From positions 248,001 to 312,000 of the forward strand of contig NZ_BMQT01000004.1 in NCBI RefSeq assembly GCF_014648255.1: a stretch of 64,000 bases of DNA, read 5' to 3'. The notes beneath the pieces were generated by a model. That model made no database searches. It had not been told where the DNA came from and saw only the letters and a program-made list of their open reading frames with translations. The first letter of the stretch is position 1. The number at the start of each line of letters is the position of its first letter. Origin of the DNA: Nocardioides albus. GTDB lineage: Bacteria > Actinomycetota > Actinomycetes > Propionibacteriales > Nocardioidaceae. This document shows, piece by piece, positions 24,685 to 34,407 of the stretch. The position numbers and the translations under genes were made by a program.

Positions 24685-25386
24685 ATGACCAAGATGACCG
24701 ATCCGGCTGATCCGATCGCCATGGTGGCGTTCCACTCCGCGCTCCGTCGAGACCTGCGGCGTACGCGTCTGGTCCTCGGTACCGGCGCATCCCGTGCCCG
24801 CGAAGCAAGGTTGGGTCGGCACCTTCTCTGGCTGATCGAGCAGCTTCGTTGGCACCACGAGGGCGAGGACATCGAGCTGTGGCCGTTCCTCGCCGAACGC
24901 GACGCGCGGCTCCAGCAGTCGCTGGACGAGATGCAGTCCGAGCATGCGGCCATCGACCGGCCCCTCGCGGCGCTCGAGAGCGCGGCTCGTGGCCTCGTCA
25001 CAGGCTGGGGCGACGGTGATGCCGTCATCGCGGCGCTGGACGATCTCGAGACACCCCTCCTCGAGCATCTTCGCCACGAGGAGGAGCAACTCCTGCCGGA
25101 GGTGACGCGCTTGATGACACAGCAGGAGTGGGACGACTTCCAGCAGCGAGCCTGGATCCGCGGGAACACACTTCCTCAAACGGCACGCTTCCTCGCTTGG
25201 TTGATCGATCGAGCGGCCTGGACGCCGGACCAGGTACGCAGGCTCGGGGTGCCGTGGCCGGCGTACGCACTCCTCGTCAAACCGCTCTGTGCGGCAGCCC
25301 GAGCGGTCTCCGCGAGCCCATGGCGACGGACCGCTGCCGCAGCCGTGGACCCGCTCGCTGCTGATGCGTACGTCGGTGCACGATGA
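24685..25386 (+). CDS. Hemerythrin-domain protein
   Basis: The 233-residue protein has a four-helix-bundle hemerythrin-like domain in residues 10-160. Probable di-iron ligands are in 'LRWHHEGEDIELWP', 'SEHAAID' and 'EHLRHEEEQLLPEV'. The C-terminal 70 residues are hydrophobic/basic without a clear membrane helix. Such proteins bind or sense oxygen, nitric oxide or peroxide. Two in-frame ATGs lie close together (24685 and 24694). The divergent LysR gene suggests inducible expression. The long open frame upstream runs antisense into the LysR gene and is not part of it. Confidence 0.85.
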   Translation: MTKMTDPADPIAMVAFHSALRRDLRRTRLVLGTGASRAREARLGRHLLWLIEQLRWHHEGEDIELWPFLAERDARLQQSLDEMQSEHAAIDRPLAALESAARGLVTGWGDGDAVIAALDDLETPLLEHLRHEEEQLLPEVTRLMTQQEWDDFQQRAWIRGNTLPQTARFLAWLIDRAAWTPDQVRRLGVPWPAYALLVKPLCAAARAVSASPWRRTAAAAVDPLAADAYVGAR

Positions 25387-25526
25387 GGCTCACCGTGTTC
25401 GCGGCGACCGGGGCGACCGCCATCACGGGATCCCGCGGCCGTCCTCGGCGCGCAACGCAGTAATGCCTCGGTAACGGCGGATTCGTAGCGTCACGGGTGC
25501 CCATATCTTCCCGAGGAGCACCCCTG

Positions 25527-28073
25527 ATGCGCTTGATCCCATCATCCCGCCGGCGGCGGTTCGCGCCCCTAGCGCTGGCGAGCACCGCCGCGGTCGCGTT
25601 GCTGGCAGGGCCGGCCCTCGCCGCCACCGCCGTGGCCGCGCCGGCGGCCGAGAAGCCAGCGAGCACGGTCGAGGTCGACCCGGCCCTGGAGAAGGCCGTG
25701 TCCGACGGCGGCGAAGCCACGTTCTTCGTCGTCCTGAAGGACCAGGCCAGCCTGGCGCAGGCCCGCAGCGAGAAGGGCAAGAACGCCAAGGCGACGGCGA
25801 CCTACGGTGCGCTCCGGTCCGCGGCCAACCGTACCCAGAAGTCGCTGACCTCCTACCTCGACGCCAAGAAGGTCGGCCACGAGGACTTCTGGATCACGAA
25901 CTCGGTGCTGGTCACCGGCGGCGAGGCACTCGTCGACGAGCTCGCGCAGCGCAGCGACGTCGCCGAGCTGGTCCGGGAGCAGCACTACGCCCTGGACGCC
26001 CCCGAGGGCGAGAACGCCGCCGTTACCAGCGAGGTCGAAACGACCGCGACCCCTGAATGGGGGATCACCGAGGTCAAGGCCGACCAGGTCTGGTCGCAGT
26101 ACGGCGACCGCGGCGAGGGCATCGTCATCGCCAACGTCGACTCGGGCGTCCAGTACGACCACCCGGCGCTCGTGGGCTCCTACCGGGGCAACGACGGCAG
26201 CGGCACGTTCACGCACGACTACAACTTCTACGACCCGACCGGGACGTGCACCGACGCCCCGTGCGACAACAACGGGCACGGAACTCACACGATGGGCACG
26301 ATGGTCGGCGCCGACGGCATCGGCGTCGCGCCGGGCGCCACGTGGGTGGCGGCCAAGGGCTGCGAGGCCAAGTCGTGCTCTGACTCGTCGCTCCTCAAGG
26401 CCGGCCAGTGGATCCTGGCGCCCACGGATGTGAACGGCGCGAACCCGCGCCCCGAGCTCGCCCCCGACATCGTCAACAACTCCTGGGGCGGTGGCCAGAC
26501 CACCTTCTACCAGGACACGGTCGAGGCGTGGAACGCCGCCGGGATCTTCCAGGCGTTCGCGGCCGGGAACTTCGGCGACGGGGTGACCTGCTCGACCGCC
26601 GATTCGCCCGGGGCGCAGGCGACGTCCTACGGCGTCGGTGCGTACGACGTGAACGGCAAGATCGCGAACTTCTCCGGGTTCGGGCCGTCCCTGGTCGACG
26701 GGTCGATGGTGCCCAGCATCTCGGCGCCCGGCGTCGACGTCCGCTCCACCTGGCCGGACTCGTCCTACAACACGATCTCCGGTACGTCGATGGCAACGCC
26801 GCACGTTGCCGGCGCCGCTGCGCTGCTTCTCTCGGCCGCCCCGTCCTTGATCGGCGACGTCGCCGGCGCCCAGGCAGCCCTGAACGGTGCCGCGATCGAC
26901 GTGGACGACACGCACTGCGGCGGCACGGCCGACGCCAACAACGTCTGGGGTGAGGGCAAGCTGGACGTGCTCGCCGCAGTCACCGCCGCCCGCAAGGAGG
27001 CCGCGACCGTCACCGGCGTCGTCACCGACGAGGTGACCGGCGCTGCGCTGCCCGACGTGAAGGTCGAGATCACTGGCACCAACCCCCGCACGGTGAGGAC
27101 CGGCTCCGACGGCAGCTACCGGGTCCACCTGCTGCCCGGCACGTACGACTTCACCATCAGCGGATACGGCTACGCGCCCCGCACCCTCGCCGGCATCGAG
27201 CTCGCCGACGACCAGAATCTCACCCAGGACGTGTCCCTCACGGCCGTCCCGGTCCACGCAGTGACCGGTACGGTGCTCGACGTCGTGGGTGAGCCGCTCG
27301 CCGGCGTCACGGTCGCGGTCGCGGGTACGCCCGTCGACGCAGTGACCAGTGACGCCGGCGGCCGATTCACGCTGCCGCAGGTCGCCGAGGGTGAGTACAC
27401 GCTGACGGCGACGCCGGCCGAGCCCGTGCTCTGCAACGGCGAGTACGCCGCCACCCTGACCATCGACGGTGACGAGACCACCACGGTCGCGCTGCCCGCT
27501 CGCACCGACCGTTCGGGCCACTCGTGCGCCCCGACCGCCTACGGCTGGGTCGCGGGCAAGTCCCGGGTCGCGCTCAGCGGCGACGAGGACGCGGCGAACG
27601 TCGCGCTCCCCTTCGGCGTGGACTTCTACGGTGTGACGTACAACCAGGTTGCGGTCACCACCAACGGCCTGCTGAACTTCCTGTCCCCGCGCGTCGGCGA
27701 CTACGACAACGACGCGCTGCCGTCGAACGCCGCTCCCAACGGGATCGTCGCGGCCTATTGGGACGACCTCGCGCTCGACAAGAAGTCCACGGTGACCACG
27801 GGCACGGTCGGCAAGACCGGCGACCGTCGCTTCGCGGTGGTGTGGACCAACGTGCTCGTCGCTGACGGTTCCGGCAACCGCGTCACCTTCGAGGCCGTCT
27901 TCGCCGAGGCCGACGACTCGGTCACGCTGCAGTACGCGGCCGTGCCTTCCAAGGGCTCCAAGGCCACCGTCGGCATCGAGAACCAGTTCGGTTCCGACGC
28001 CCTCCAATACTCCTTCGACCAGCCGGTGCTCACCGCCGGCTCGGCGATCCGCTTCGCACAGGGAGACCAGTGA
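25527..28073 (+). CDS. Secreted subtilisin-like (S8) serine protease with carboxypeptidase-regulatory-like repeats
   Basis: 848 residues: a signal peptide ('LALASTAAVALLAGPALAATA'), an inhibitor-I9-type propeptide to about residue 165, and a peptidase S8 domain. The catalytic triad is D205 ('NVDSGV'), H251 ('NNGHGTHTMG') and S421 ('GTSMATPHVAG'), with oxyanion Asn in 'AAGNFGDG'. Two carboxypeptidase-regulatory-like repeats (residues about 500-660) and a beta-rich C-terminal domain ('GVDFYGVTYNQVAVTTNGLL') follow. The ATG after GAGGAG is chosen over a GTG 30 bases upstream. It is coupled to the FG-GAP gene that follows, so the pair may act together at the cell surface. Confidence 0.93.
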   Translation: MRLIPSSRRRRFAPLALASTAAVALLAGPALAATAVAAPAAEKPASTVEVDPALEKAVSDGGEATFFVVLKDQASLAQARSEKGKNAKATATYGALRSAANRTQKSLTSYLDAKKVGHEDFWITNSVLVTGGEALVDELAQRSDVAELVREQHYALDAPEGENAAVTSEVETTATPEWGITEVKADQVWSQYGDRGEGIVIANVDSGVQYDHPALVGSYRGNDGSGTFTHDYNFYDPTGTCTDAPCDNNGHGTHTMGTMVGADGIGVAPGATWVAAKGCEAKSCSDSSLLKAGQWILAPTDVNGANPRPELAPDIVNNSWGGGQTTFYQDTVEAWNAAGIFQAFAAGNFGDGVTCSTADSPGAQATSYGVGAYDVNGKIANFSGFGPSLVDGSMVPSISAPGVDVRSTWPDSSYNTISGTSMATPHVAGAAALLLSAAPSLIGDVAGAQAALNGAAIDVDDTHCGGTADANNVWGEGKLDVLAAVTAARKEAATVTGVVTDEVTGAALPDVKVEITGTNPRTVRTGSDGSYRVHLLPGTYDFTISGYGYAPRTLAGIELADDQNLTQDVSLTAVPVHAVTGTVLDVVGEPLAGVTVAVAGTPVDAVTSDAGGRFTLPQVAEGEYTLTATPAEPVLCNGEYAATLTIDGDETTTVALPARTDRSGHSCAPTAYGWVAGKSRVALSGDEDAANVALPFGVDFYGVTYNQVAVTTNGLLNFLSPRVGDYDNDALPSNAAPNGIVAAYWDDLALDKKSTVTTGTVGKTGDRRFAVVWTNVLVADGSGNRVTFEAVFAEADDSVTLQYAAVPSKGSKATVGIENQFGSDALQYSFDQPVLTAGSAIRFAQGDQ

Positions 28074-30961
28074 TGAACCATCGGACCACCAGGCGGGGCA
28101 TCCGCCTCGCCACCACGCTCGCGGCCGCGAGCCTCGCGGTGACGGCCGCCCCTCAGGCGGTCGCCGCCGAGACCACTGACGCTGCCGACGGGGCGATGAC
28201 CCTGACCAGCGAGCAGGCCGCCGACCTCAGCGCGAGCGTCCACGTGGACGTCTACGGCGAGGACGCGCCGGAGGAGCCGGCCGAGCGGGACGACGCAGCA
28301 GATGCGCCGCCGGCGGCCGAGGACTCCGCCGAGGAGCCCGTCGACCCGAACACCCCGGTCACCTTCACCAAGGAGTCCACGCTCGAGGGCGTGCAGGGGA
28401 TGGGCGTGACGGCAGCTGCCGACGGCGGCGGCTACTTCACGCTGCACAGCCTCGGCAACGTGCAGCGTCACGACGCCGACGGCGCCACCACCTGGACGCG
28501 CACCACCGACTCGCTGTACACCGAGTGGGGCGTACGCAGCTGGCGGCCATGGGAGAAGGAGCTCTACCGTCCCCACCTCGTGCTCGGCTACAACGCGGTC
28601 AGTCCGTTCACCGCCAGCTCCGACCAGGGCTACGACACCGGCGACCTGTCCGGCGACGGCGTCGAAGACGTGGTCTTCTCCACCAGCGTCGGGTCGTCCC
28701 CGCCGGGATGGTCGGCCAAGGTCGGCACGTACGTCACCGTGCTGGACGGCCGCACCGGCAAGACCCTGTGGTCGAAGTTCTACAACTACGCGGCCCACCT
28801 CAAGGTCGTGGGCGACACGCTCCTGGTCGCGGAATCGCCCAGCCTCAACGATCGCGGCACCGGTGGCACCGCCACGCTCACCGGCATGACGTTCGAGGCC
28901 GCGGACGGCGCGCTGACGCCGACGGCGACCTGGACCCACGACACCGAGGCCGCCGGGCCTACGGCGTGGGCTGCGATCACCGACCTCGGTGGCGGCATGA
29001 TCGCCGCCGCGTGGGACCTCGACAAGACCGACCAGGCCGCCGGCCGAGGCCGCACGCTCGTGCTCGACACTGCCGACGGCGCCGTGCGGTGGCAGTCGGA
29101 CAGCGATCTGTACGTCCGTCAGCTCCACCTCGACGCAGGCCGCGGCCGCCTGGTCGCGCTCGAGCAGGCAGACCCGACCGACGGGATCCGGTATCAGGTC
29201 GCGTCCTACGCTCTGGCGAGCGGCGAACGCACCACCCGCGACACCCGGGTCAACGCGTTCCCGACCGCGATGACGGTCGGCGACCTGGGTGCCGGCAGCG
29301 GCGACGAGTACGCGGTCAGTGAGTCGACGCTCGCCCCCAACCTGGCGATCAACGCCGCGACGATCCGTGTCCTGGACGGCACCGACCCGGCTGTGACCCG
29401 TTGGTCGCACACGACCAAGCGTGCTGCCGACAACGCCAGCAACGGCTCCAGCACCTGGGAGCTGTCGATCGTGGACGGCACCCTGCTCGCCTCGGCACAG
29501 GACGACACCGACAGCAACGGGGCGGAGAACCTCAGCGGCTTCCAGTTCGGGTCCCTGACCGCCTTCAGCGGCAACGGCAAGGTCCGCTGGCGCCGGGCCG
29601 GCACGGCGGCATCACCGCTGGACCACGAGGTCGTTCGCTCCGGCCGCAGCACGCTGGTGCGTACGGTCGACGTGCAGCAGAACATCCACACATACGGTCT
29701 GGGCAACGGCAAGGAGTCGGACCTGACCCCGCTGCGCGGTGACCTCGCGTACGCGCAGGACGTGGACGTCGACGGCGATGGGCGTAAGGACGTCGTCGCG
29801 GGCGGGACCTCGCGCGGTGTCTGGGCCTGGTCCGGCACGTCGCTCAAGGGCGGCGAGCCGCGCCAGCTGTGGGAGGCCACGGTTCCCGGCCAGGTGCACC
29901 GGATCGAGACCGGTGACGTCGACGGCGACGGCAATGCCGAGATCGTGGTCGCCGCCGACACCGCCACCGCAGTGCTCGACGCCGCCACCGGCAAGGTCGA
30001 GGCCACCATCGATGGTGGTGGCGAGTACGTCCGCTCGGTCACCGTCGCCGACGTCGCCGGTGACGACGCGGCCGAGATCCTCGTACCCACCGACGCCCTG
30101 CGGGCCTACCGCGGCGACGGCACGGCGCTGTGGACGTACGCTGCTCCCGCTAGCGAGGGCGATGTCGTCTTCTCCGACACCGTCGTCGCCGATGGCCGGG
30201 TGCACACCCAGTTCGGCAGCGTCGACGGTCTGCAGCGCGACGACGCGACCCAGCAGGCCGTCGCGCTCGATGGCACCGGTACGGCGCTCTGGACGGTTCA
30301 GCCTGACGCCCCGGAGATCGCCGACGGCGGGCTGATGCACGGCGCGCTGCTCGACCGGGCGGTCTTCTCCTCGCCGGAGATCCCCTATGCCGACGGCCAT
30401 GCTGTCGTGCACACCTGGCTGATCATGAGCCATGTGCCCGGATTCCCGAACACGGCAGTCACCCCGCACGTGGTCACCGAGATCCGCGACGGGCGCACCG
30501 GCGAGCTGCTGAAGCAGTACGTCGGTGGCAGCCCCTGGTCGCACGACAACTACTTCACCGCCGACGGTGTCCTCTACCAGCTCAGCTTCGGCACGCTGCA
30601 CGGGTTCGCCGCGGACGGCGTCGAGACCTACAGCTCGGTGGTCGCTCCGCTGCGGTCCGTCGCGATGGGGACCGGCCCGGGTGGTCGCGCGCTGTTGCTC
30701 GGTGGAGTCGATGGCGGCGTGGGCGCCTGGGACCCGTCGGTGCTGACCACGGGCTGGTCATTCCAGTACGGGGTGGGCAGTGGCTCTCAGCCCGGGGGCC
30801 GGAACTACCTCGCCACGGACCTGGACGGTGACGGAGTCGATGAGATGGTCTCGCTGAACTACGACGACTTCGGGGTCAACCGGACCGCGGGGCTGATCGG
30901 TGGAGGGGTCTTCGGACAGGACAACGCCATCCACCGGATGGCGACGTACTCCCTGTCATGA
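28073..30961 (+). CDS. Secreted FG-GAP/VCBS repeat (beta-propeller) protein
   Basis: 962 residues with a signal peptide cleaved near 'AVAAET', a Glu/Ala/Pro-rich linker, and a long beta-propeller-like region. The region carries calcium-binding FG-GAP/VCBS loops: 'DLSGDGVEDVVF', 'DVDGDGRKDVVAGG', 'DVDGDGNAEIVVA' and 'DLDGDGVDEMVSLN'. PQQ-like blades are interspersed. The ATG overlaps the protease stop by one base (TGATG) and has GGGAGA six bases before it. Co-translation with the S8 protease suggests it is a substrate, a scaffold or an exported partner. No enzymatic motif is visible. Confidence 0.85.
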   Translation: MNHRTTRRGIRLATTLAAASLAVTAAPQAVAAETTDAADGAMTLTSEQAADLSASVHVDVYGEDAPEEPAERDDAADAPPAAEDSAEEPVDPNTPVTFTKESTLEGVQGMGVTAAADGGGYFTLHSLGNVQRHDADGATTWTRTTDSLYTEWGVRSWRPWEKELYRPHLVLGYNAVSPFTASSDQGYDTGDLSGDGVEDVVFSTSVGSSPPGWSAKVGTYVTVLDGRTGKTLWSKFYNYAAHLKVVGDTLLVAESPSLNDRGTGGTATLTGMTFEAADGALTPTATWTHDTEAAGPTAWAAITDLGGGMIAAAWDLDKTDQAAGRGRTLVLDTADGAVRWQSDSDLYVRQLHLDAGRGRLVALEQADPTDGIRYQVASYALASGERTTRDTRVNAFPTAMTVGDLGAGSGDEYAVSESTLAPNLAINAATIRVLDGTDPAVTRWSHTTKRAADNASNGSSTWELSIVDGTLLASAQDDTDSNGAENLSGFQFGSLTAFSGNGKVRWRRAGTAASPLDHEVVRSGRSTLVRTVDVQQNIHTYGLGNGKESDLTPLRGDLAYAQDVDVDGDGRKDVVAGGTSRGVWAWSGTSLKGGEPRQLWEATVPGQVHRIETGDVDGDGNAEIVVAADTATAVLDAATGKVEATIDGGGEYVRSVTVADVAGDDAAEILVPTDALRAYRGDGTALWTYAAPASEGDVVFSDTVVADGRVHTQFGSVDGLQRDDATQQAVALDGTGTALWTVQPDAPEIADGGLMHGALLDRAVFSSPEIPYADGHAVVHTWLIMSHVPGFPNTAVTPHVVTEIRDGRTGELLKQYVGGSPWSHDNYFTADGVLYQLSFGTLHGFAADGVETYSSVVAPLRSVAMGTGPGGRALLLGGVDGGVGAWDPSVLTTGWSFQYGVGSGSQPGGRNYLATDLDGDGVDEMVSLNYDDFGVNRTAGLIGGGVFGQDNAIHRMATYSLS

Positions 30962-30974
30962 CCGTCTCGGTCGG

Positions 30975-31002
30975 CGTCCTGCCTTGCCCCCGGGGCAGGA
31001 CG
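30975..31002. terminator. Probable terminator after the protease/FG-GAP operon
   Basis: CGTCCTGCC and GGCAGGACG form a nine-base stem around a GC-rich ten-base loop shortly after the FG-GAP stop and before the SARP gene. Confidence 0.4.
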
Positions 31003-31042
31003 TCGACCGGTCTGCTCGCGCTGGGACTAAAGTGGCGCTCCG

Positions 31043-34000
31043 ATGGACGAGCGGCACGACCCCCCGGCACCCCTGCTGCGGCTCCACCTTCTCGACGGGT
31101 TCCGGGTCACGCGTGACGGCGGGCCTCCCCTTCCGGAGAAGTGGCCGCGGCCGAGCGCGCGCGCCCTCGTCAAGCTTCTCGCTGTGACGCCGGACCACCG
31201 GCTGCACCGGGAGCAGGTCATGGAGACCTGCTGGCCCGGCATCGACGCGCAGGCCGCCATCGGCAGCCTGCGCGTCGCGCTGCATGCCGCCCGTCACGCG
31301 CTGGAGCCGGAGCTGGCGCCGCGGGCCGCCTCGTCGTACCTGGTGGCCGACGGGCCGATGCTTGCGCTCGACCCGGCGACCGTGCGGATCGACGCCGACC
31401 GGGCCGAGGAAGCGGGGCTGGCCGCGCTCAGGGCGAACGGCGAGGCTGCAGACGGAGGCGACGACGCGCTCGCCCGTGCGCTGGCGCTGTTCACCGGAGA
31501 TCTGCTGCCCGAGGACCGCTACGAGCCGTGGACGGAGGCCCGGCGGGACCAGATCGCCGAGCTGCGCGACCGGCTCCGGCTGCGCCTGGCGGACGTCCGG
31601 CTGGCCGCCGGCGAACCGCGGGACGCGGTGGCCCTGGCCGAACAGGTCCTTGCCGGTAGCCCGGCCGACGAGGCTGCCCATCGGGTCGTCATCGAGGCGG
31701 CGCTGCGCCAGGGGCTGAGGCGGCAGGCGGTGGCGCAGTACCACCGGTGCCGCAGGGCCATGGACGCCGAGCTCGGCGTACGCCCCGGCCCGGCGATCGA
31801 GCGGCTGCACCGTGAGGCTCTCACCGAAGCGCCGGCCCGGGTCCCGGCTGCGCCTGGCCTGCCTGCGCCTGTTCTGGCGGCCACCGCCGCGCCGTTGCGC
31901 GGTCGGGAGACGGTGCTCGGGCGGCTCGCCGCCCCCGGGCGACCGCCCGTCGTGCTGCTCACCGGCGAGGCTGGGGTGGGCAAGACCAGGCTGGCGGCCG
32001 AGGCGGCGGCCCGCGCCGCCGCATCGGGAGCCGCGGTCCTGTGGGGCGTGGGCCGTGAGCCGGAAGGCGGAGCGCCTTACGGGATGCTCGCGGAGGCCCT
32101 GGACCGGTGGTTCGCAGGGTGCGACGCCGCCGAGCGTGCCGACGTCGGAGCGGAGTACCCGGAGCTGGCCGCCCTGCTGCCCTCGCTCGGACAGGTGCCG
32201 GCGGACGGCGAGCGTACGCCGGAGGAAGAGCGGGACGGCCTGTTCCGTGCCGGTGCGCTCGTGCTCGGCGCGCTCGCTGCCGAGCGGCCGGTCCTCGTCG
32301 TCCTCGACGACCTGCAGGCCGGCGACGCCGGTACGTTCCGGCTGCTCGGCCACCTGGCCCGGCACGCCGCCGACCGCGGGACCGACCTGGGCTTCCTGGC
32401 CACGTACCGCGCCGAAGAGCTCCCCGAGGGCGATCCCCGCCGTAAGGTCATCGCCTCCCTCATACGTCAAGGTCTGTGCGTCACCGAGTGGCTCGACGGG
32501 CTCGACGAGGAGGCGTGCGTGGCCATGGTGCGCGACGCGGTCCCGCCCGCCGACCGGAACGAGGACACGCTCCGGCGGGCGTGGCGGCTCTCCAGGGGCA
32601 ACCCGCTGTTCGCGCTCGAGCTGGCCCGCGGGCCGGGGACCGGTACGACCGGCGATCTTCAGACGCCCGACGGAGTCGGGCAGGCGGTGGGCCTGCGGCT
32701 CGACCGGCTCGACCTGGACACCCGGCGGATCGTGGAGGCGATCGCCGTGGTCGGCGGCGAGGTGGCGCTCACCGAGCTGCTCGACGTCGCACGTCATGGG
32801 CTGGAGCCGCCGGTTGCCGGCAGCTCCGTCGCCGACGCCGTGGAGCGCGCGATCGCGGCATCGCTCGTCGAGGAACGGCAGGTCGTGGTCTCGGGCCAAG
32901 GCGAGGACGGGCTCGCGTTCCGCCACCCGGTGGTGCGGCTTACCTGCTACGAACGGCTCAGCGGGGTCCGCCGCCGGCAGCTGCATGCCGCCGTCGCCGA
33001 GGCCGTGCTGCGACGTCGACCGGATGCGGTCGACACGCTCGCGGTCCACTTCGCCCGAGCCGACGACCCGCGGGCGGGTGAGTACCTGCGGCGCGCTGCC
33101 GAACGTGCCGCCGCGCTGTACGCCAACGACGCCGCCGATCGCTATTACCGCGACCTCGTGACCCGGCTCGACGTTGACGCTGCTCGGGCACGGCTCGCGC
33201 ACGGCCACGTGCTGTATCGGATGGGGCAGTTCGTCCGCGCGGCGGAGACGCTCCGGATCGCCATTGACGAGCTCGGCCGGCGCGGCGAAGAGTCCGAGTG
33301 CGTGCTCGGCACCGCGCTCCTGGCGCAGACACTCCTACGGTTGGGCGAGGTCGCCGGGGCCGCCGAGGTGCTGGCCGACCGCCCGCTGGGTGCCGGAGTC
33401 GCTGCCGAGGCCGCCGCCGACCATGCGCTCGCCTGGTCCATCCTGCGCCGGTTGCAGGGGCGCTACGACGACGGATACGACGCCGCGCTGCGTGCACTGC
33501 GCGCGGCTGAGGAAGTGCCCGGAGCGGCACGCCACGGCTTGGTCGCGCGTGCGTACGTGAGCCAGGCGACCAACCTCGGTCTGGCCGGCCGCTCCGCCGA
33601 GTCCCGTGCGGCGGCGGACCGAGCCCTGGCCCCGGCCGAGGCGTACGGAGAGCCGACCCTGCTCGTCGCCGTGCTGTCCACGCTGCGCGAGAACGCCCGG
33701 CGCCACGGGCGGCTGCGCCGAGCCGTCGAGCTCGGCGACCGCGCGCTCGAGCTGGCCCTCCGCTCCGGTGACCCGTCGTCGGCCGCGTTCGAGCGCGCCA
33801 ACCTCTCCGAGATCCGGCTGCTGCTCGGCGAGGGCGACGCCGCCTGTGAGCTCGCCGAGCAGGCGGTGGCGGCCGCCGAGTGGGAGGAGACCTGGTGTCT
33901 GCCGTACGCGTTGGCTGCGCTCGCGGCAGTCCGCTCCGAGGCGGGCCGCCACGACGACGCCGCAGCGCTGCTGGCCCGTGCCGAGGATGCCGTCACCACG

Positions 34001-34387
34001 GCCGGCGACCTGCAGGCTCGACAGGTGGTGCGGACGGCCCTCGCCGAGCATCACCTGGCCACCGGGGAACCGGAGGCGGCGCTCGCGAGCATCGCCGAAA
34101 CCACGGACGTCCCGGTTCTCCTCGCGCGGGCGCAGTTCGCCGCCGAGAACATCGAGGAAGCGCACCGGGTGGCCGCCGCCGAGGTCGAGCGGGCCTGTCA
34201 GGCCGGGGAGCATCTCGATGAAGTCGATGCGACGGTCGTGCTCGCGCTGGCGAGCTCGCGCCTCGGGCGCGGCGCTGATGCGGAGGTCCTGCTGGCCGCT
34301 GCTGAACAGCTGGCCGACGACCTGCCCTACCCCGCGGCCCGCCGACGGGCCGCCGAGGCGCGCCGAGCTCTTGTCAGCAGAGGTTAA
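31043..34387 (+). CDS. SARP/BTAD-type regulator with ATPase and TPR-like repeats (AfsR-like architecture)
   Basis: 1114 residues. An N-terminal winged helix ('[19 protein letters not shown]', '[20 protein letters not shown]') is joined to a bacterial transcriptional activation domain (BTAD, residues about 100-260: '[19 protein letters not shown]'). An AAA/STAND ATPase follows with Walker A 'GEAGVGKT' (near residue 315) and Walker B 'LVVLDDLQ'. The last 450 residues are TPR-like helical repeats. Such proteins integrate a signal through the ATPase/TPR part and activate secondary-metabolite or catabolic genes. No biosynthetic cluster lies beside it; the next gene is the carboxylase subunit, 20 bases on. 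Confidence 0.88.
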   Translation: MDERHDPPAPLLRLHLLDGFRVTRDGGPPLPEKWPRPSARALVKLLAVTPDHRLHREQVMETCWPGIDAQAAIGSLRVALHAARHALEPELAPRAASSYLVADGPMLALDPATVRIDADRAEEAGLAALRANGEAADGGDDALARALALFTGDLLPEDRYEPWTEARRDQIAELRDRLRLRLADVRLAAGEPRDAVALAEQVLAGSPADEAAHRVVIEAALRQGLRRQAVAQYHRCRRAMDAELGVRPGPAIERLHREALTEAPARVPAAPGLPAPVLAATAAPLRGRETVLGRLAAPGRPPVVLLTGEAGVGKTRLAAEAAARAAASGAAVLWGVGREPEGGAPYGMLAEALDRWFAGCDAAERADVGAEYPELAALLPSLGQVPADGERTPEEERDGLFRAGALVLGALAAERPVLVVLDDLQAGDAGTFRLLGHLARHAADRGTDLGFLATYRAEELPEGDPRRKVIASLIRQGLCVTEWLDGLDEEACVAMVRDAVPPADRNEDTLRRAWRLSRGNPLFALELARGPGTGTTGDLQTPDGVGQAVGLRLDRLDLDTRRIVEAIAVVGGEVALTELLDVARHGLEPPVAGSSVADAVERAIAASLVEERQVVVSGQGEDGLAFRHPVVRLTCYERLSGVRRRQLHAAVAEAVLRRRPDAVDTLAVHFARADDPRAGEYLRRAAERAAALYANDAADRYYRDLVTRLDVDAARARLAHGHVLYRMGQFVRAAETLRIAIDELGRRGEESECVLGTALLAQTLLRLGEVAGAAEVLADRPLGAGVAAEAAADHALAWSILRRLQGRYDDGYDAALRALRAAEEVPGAARHGLVARAYVSQATNLGLAGRSAESRAAADRALAPAEAYGEPTLLVAVLSTLRENARRHGRLRRAVELGDRALELALRSGDPSSAAFERANLSEIRLLLGEGDAACELAEQAVAAAEWEETWCLPYALAALAAVRSEAGRHDDAAALLARAEDAVTTAGDLQARQVVRTALAEHHLATGEPEAALASIAETTDVPVLLARAQFAAENIEEAHRVAAAEVERACQAGEHLDEVDATVVLALASSRLGRGADAEVLLAAAEQLADDLPYPAARRRAAEARRALVSRG

Positions 34388-34401
34388 TAACCGTTAACCT
34401 C
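34380..34401. promoter_or_regulatory. Palindromic operator before the acyl-CoA carboxylase operon
   Basis: Eight-base arms GAGGTTAA and TTAACCTC flank TAACCG; a second overlapping palindrome (GGTTA-A-TAACC) lies within. The element covers the stop codon of the SARP gene, ends six bases before the carboxylase start, and resembles the element before the TetR gene at 23.1 kb. Confidence 0.55.
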
Positions 34402-34407
34402 GACCCC

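Noticed and set aside
25569..28007. 812-codon open frame on the minus strand opposite the S8 protease
   Set aside because: It mirrors the GC-rich codon pattern of the real gene, has no domain, and lies fully antisense to a protein with a complete catalytic triad.
30956..33208. 750-codon minus-strand frame opposite the SARP regulator
   Set aside because: Low-complexity Arg/Gly/Pro/Gln-rich translation, antisense to a clear BTAD-ATPase protein.
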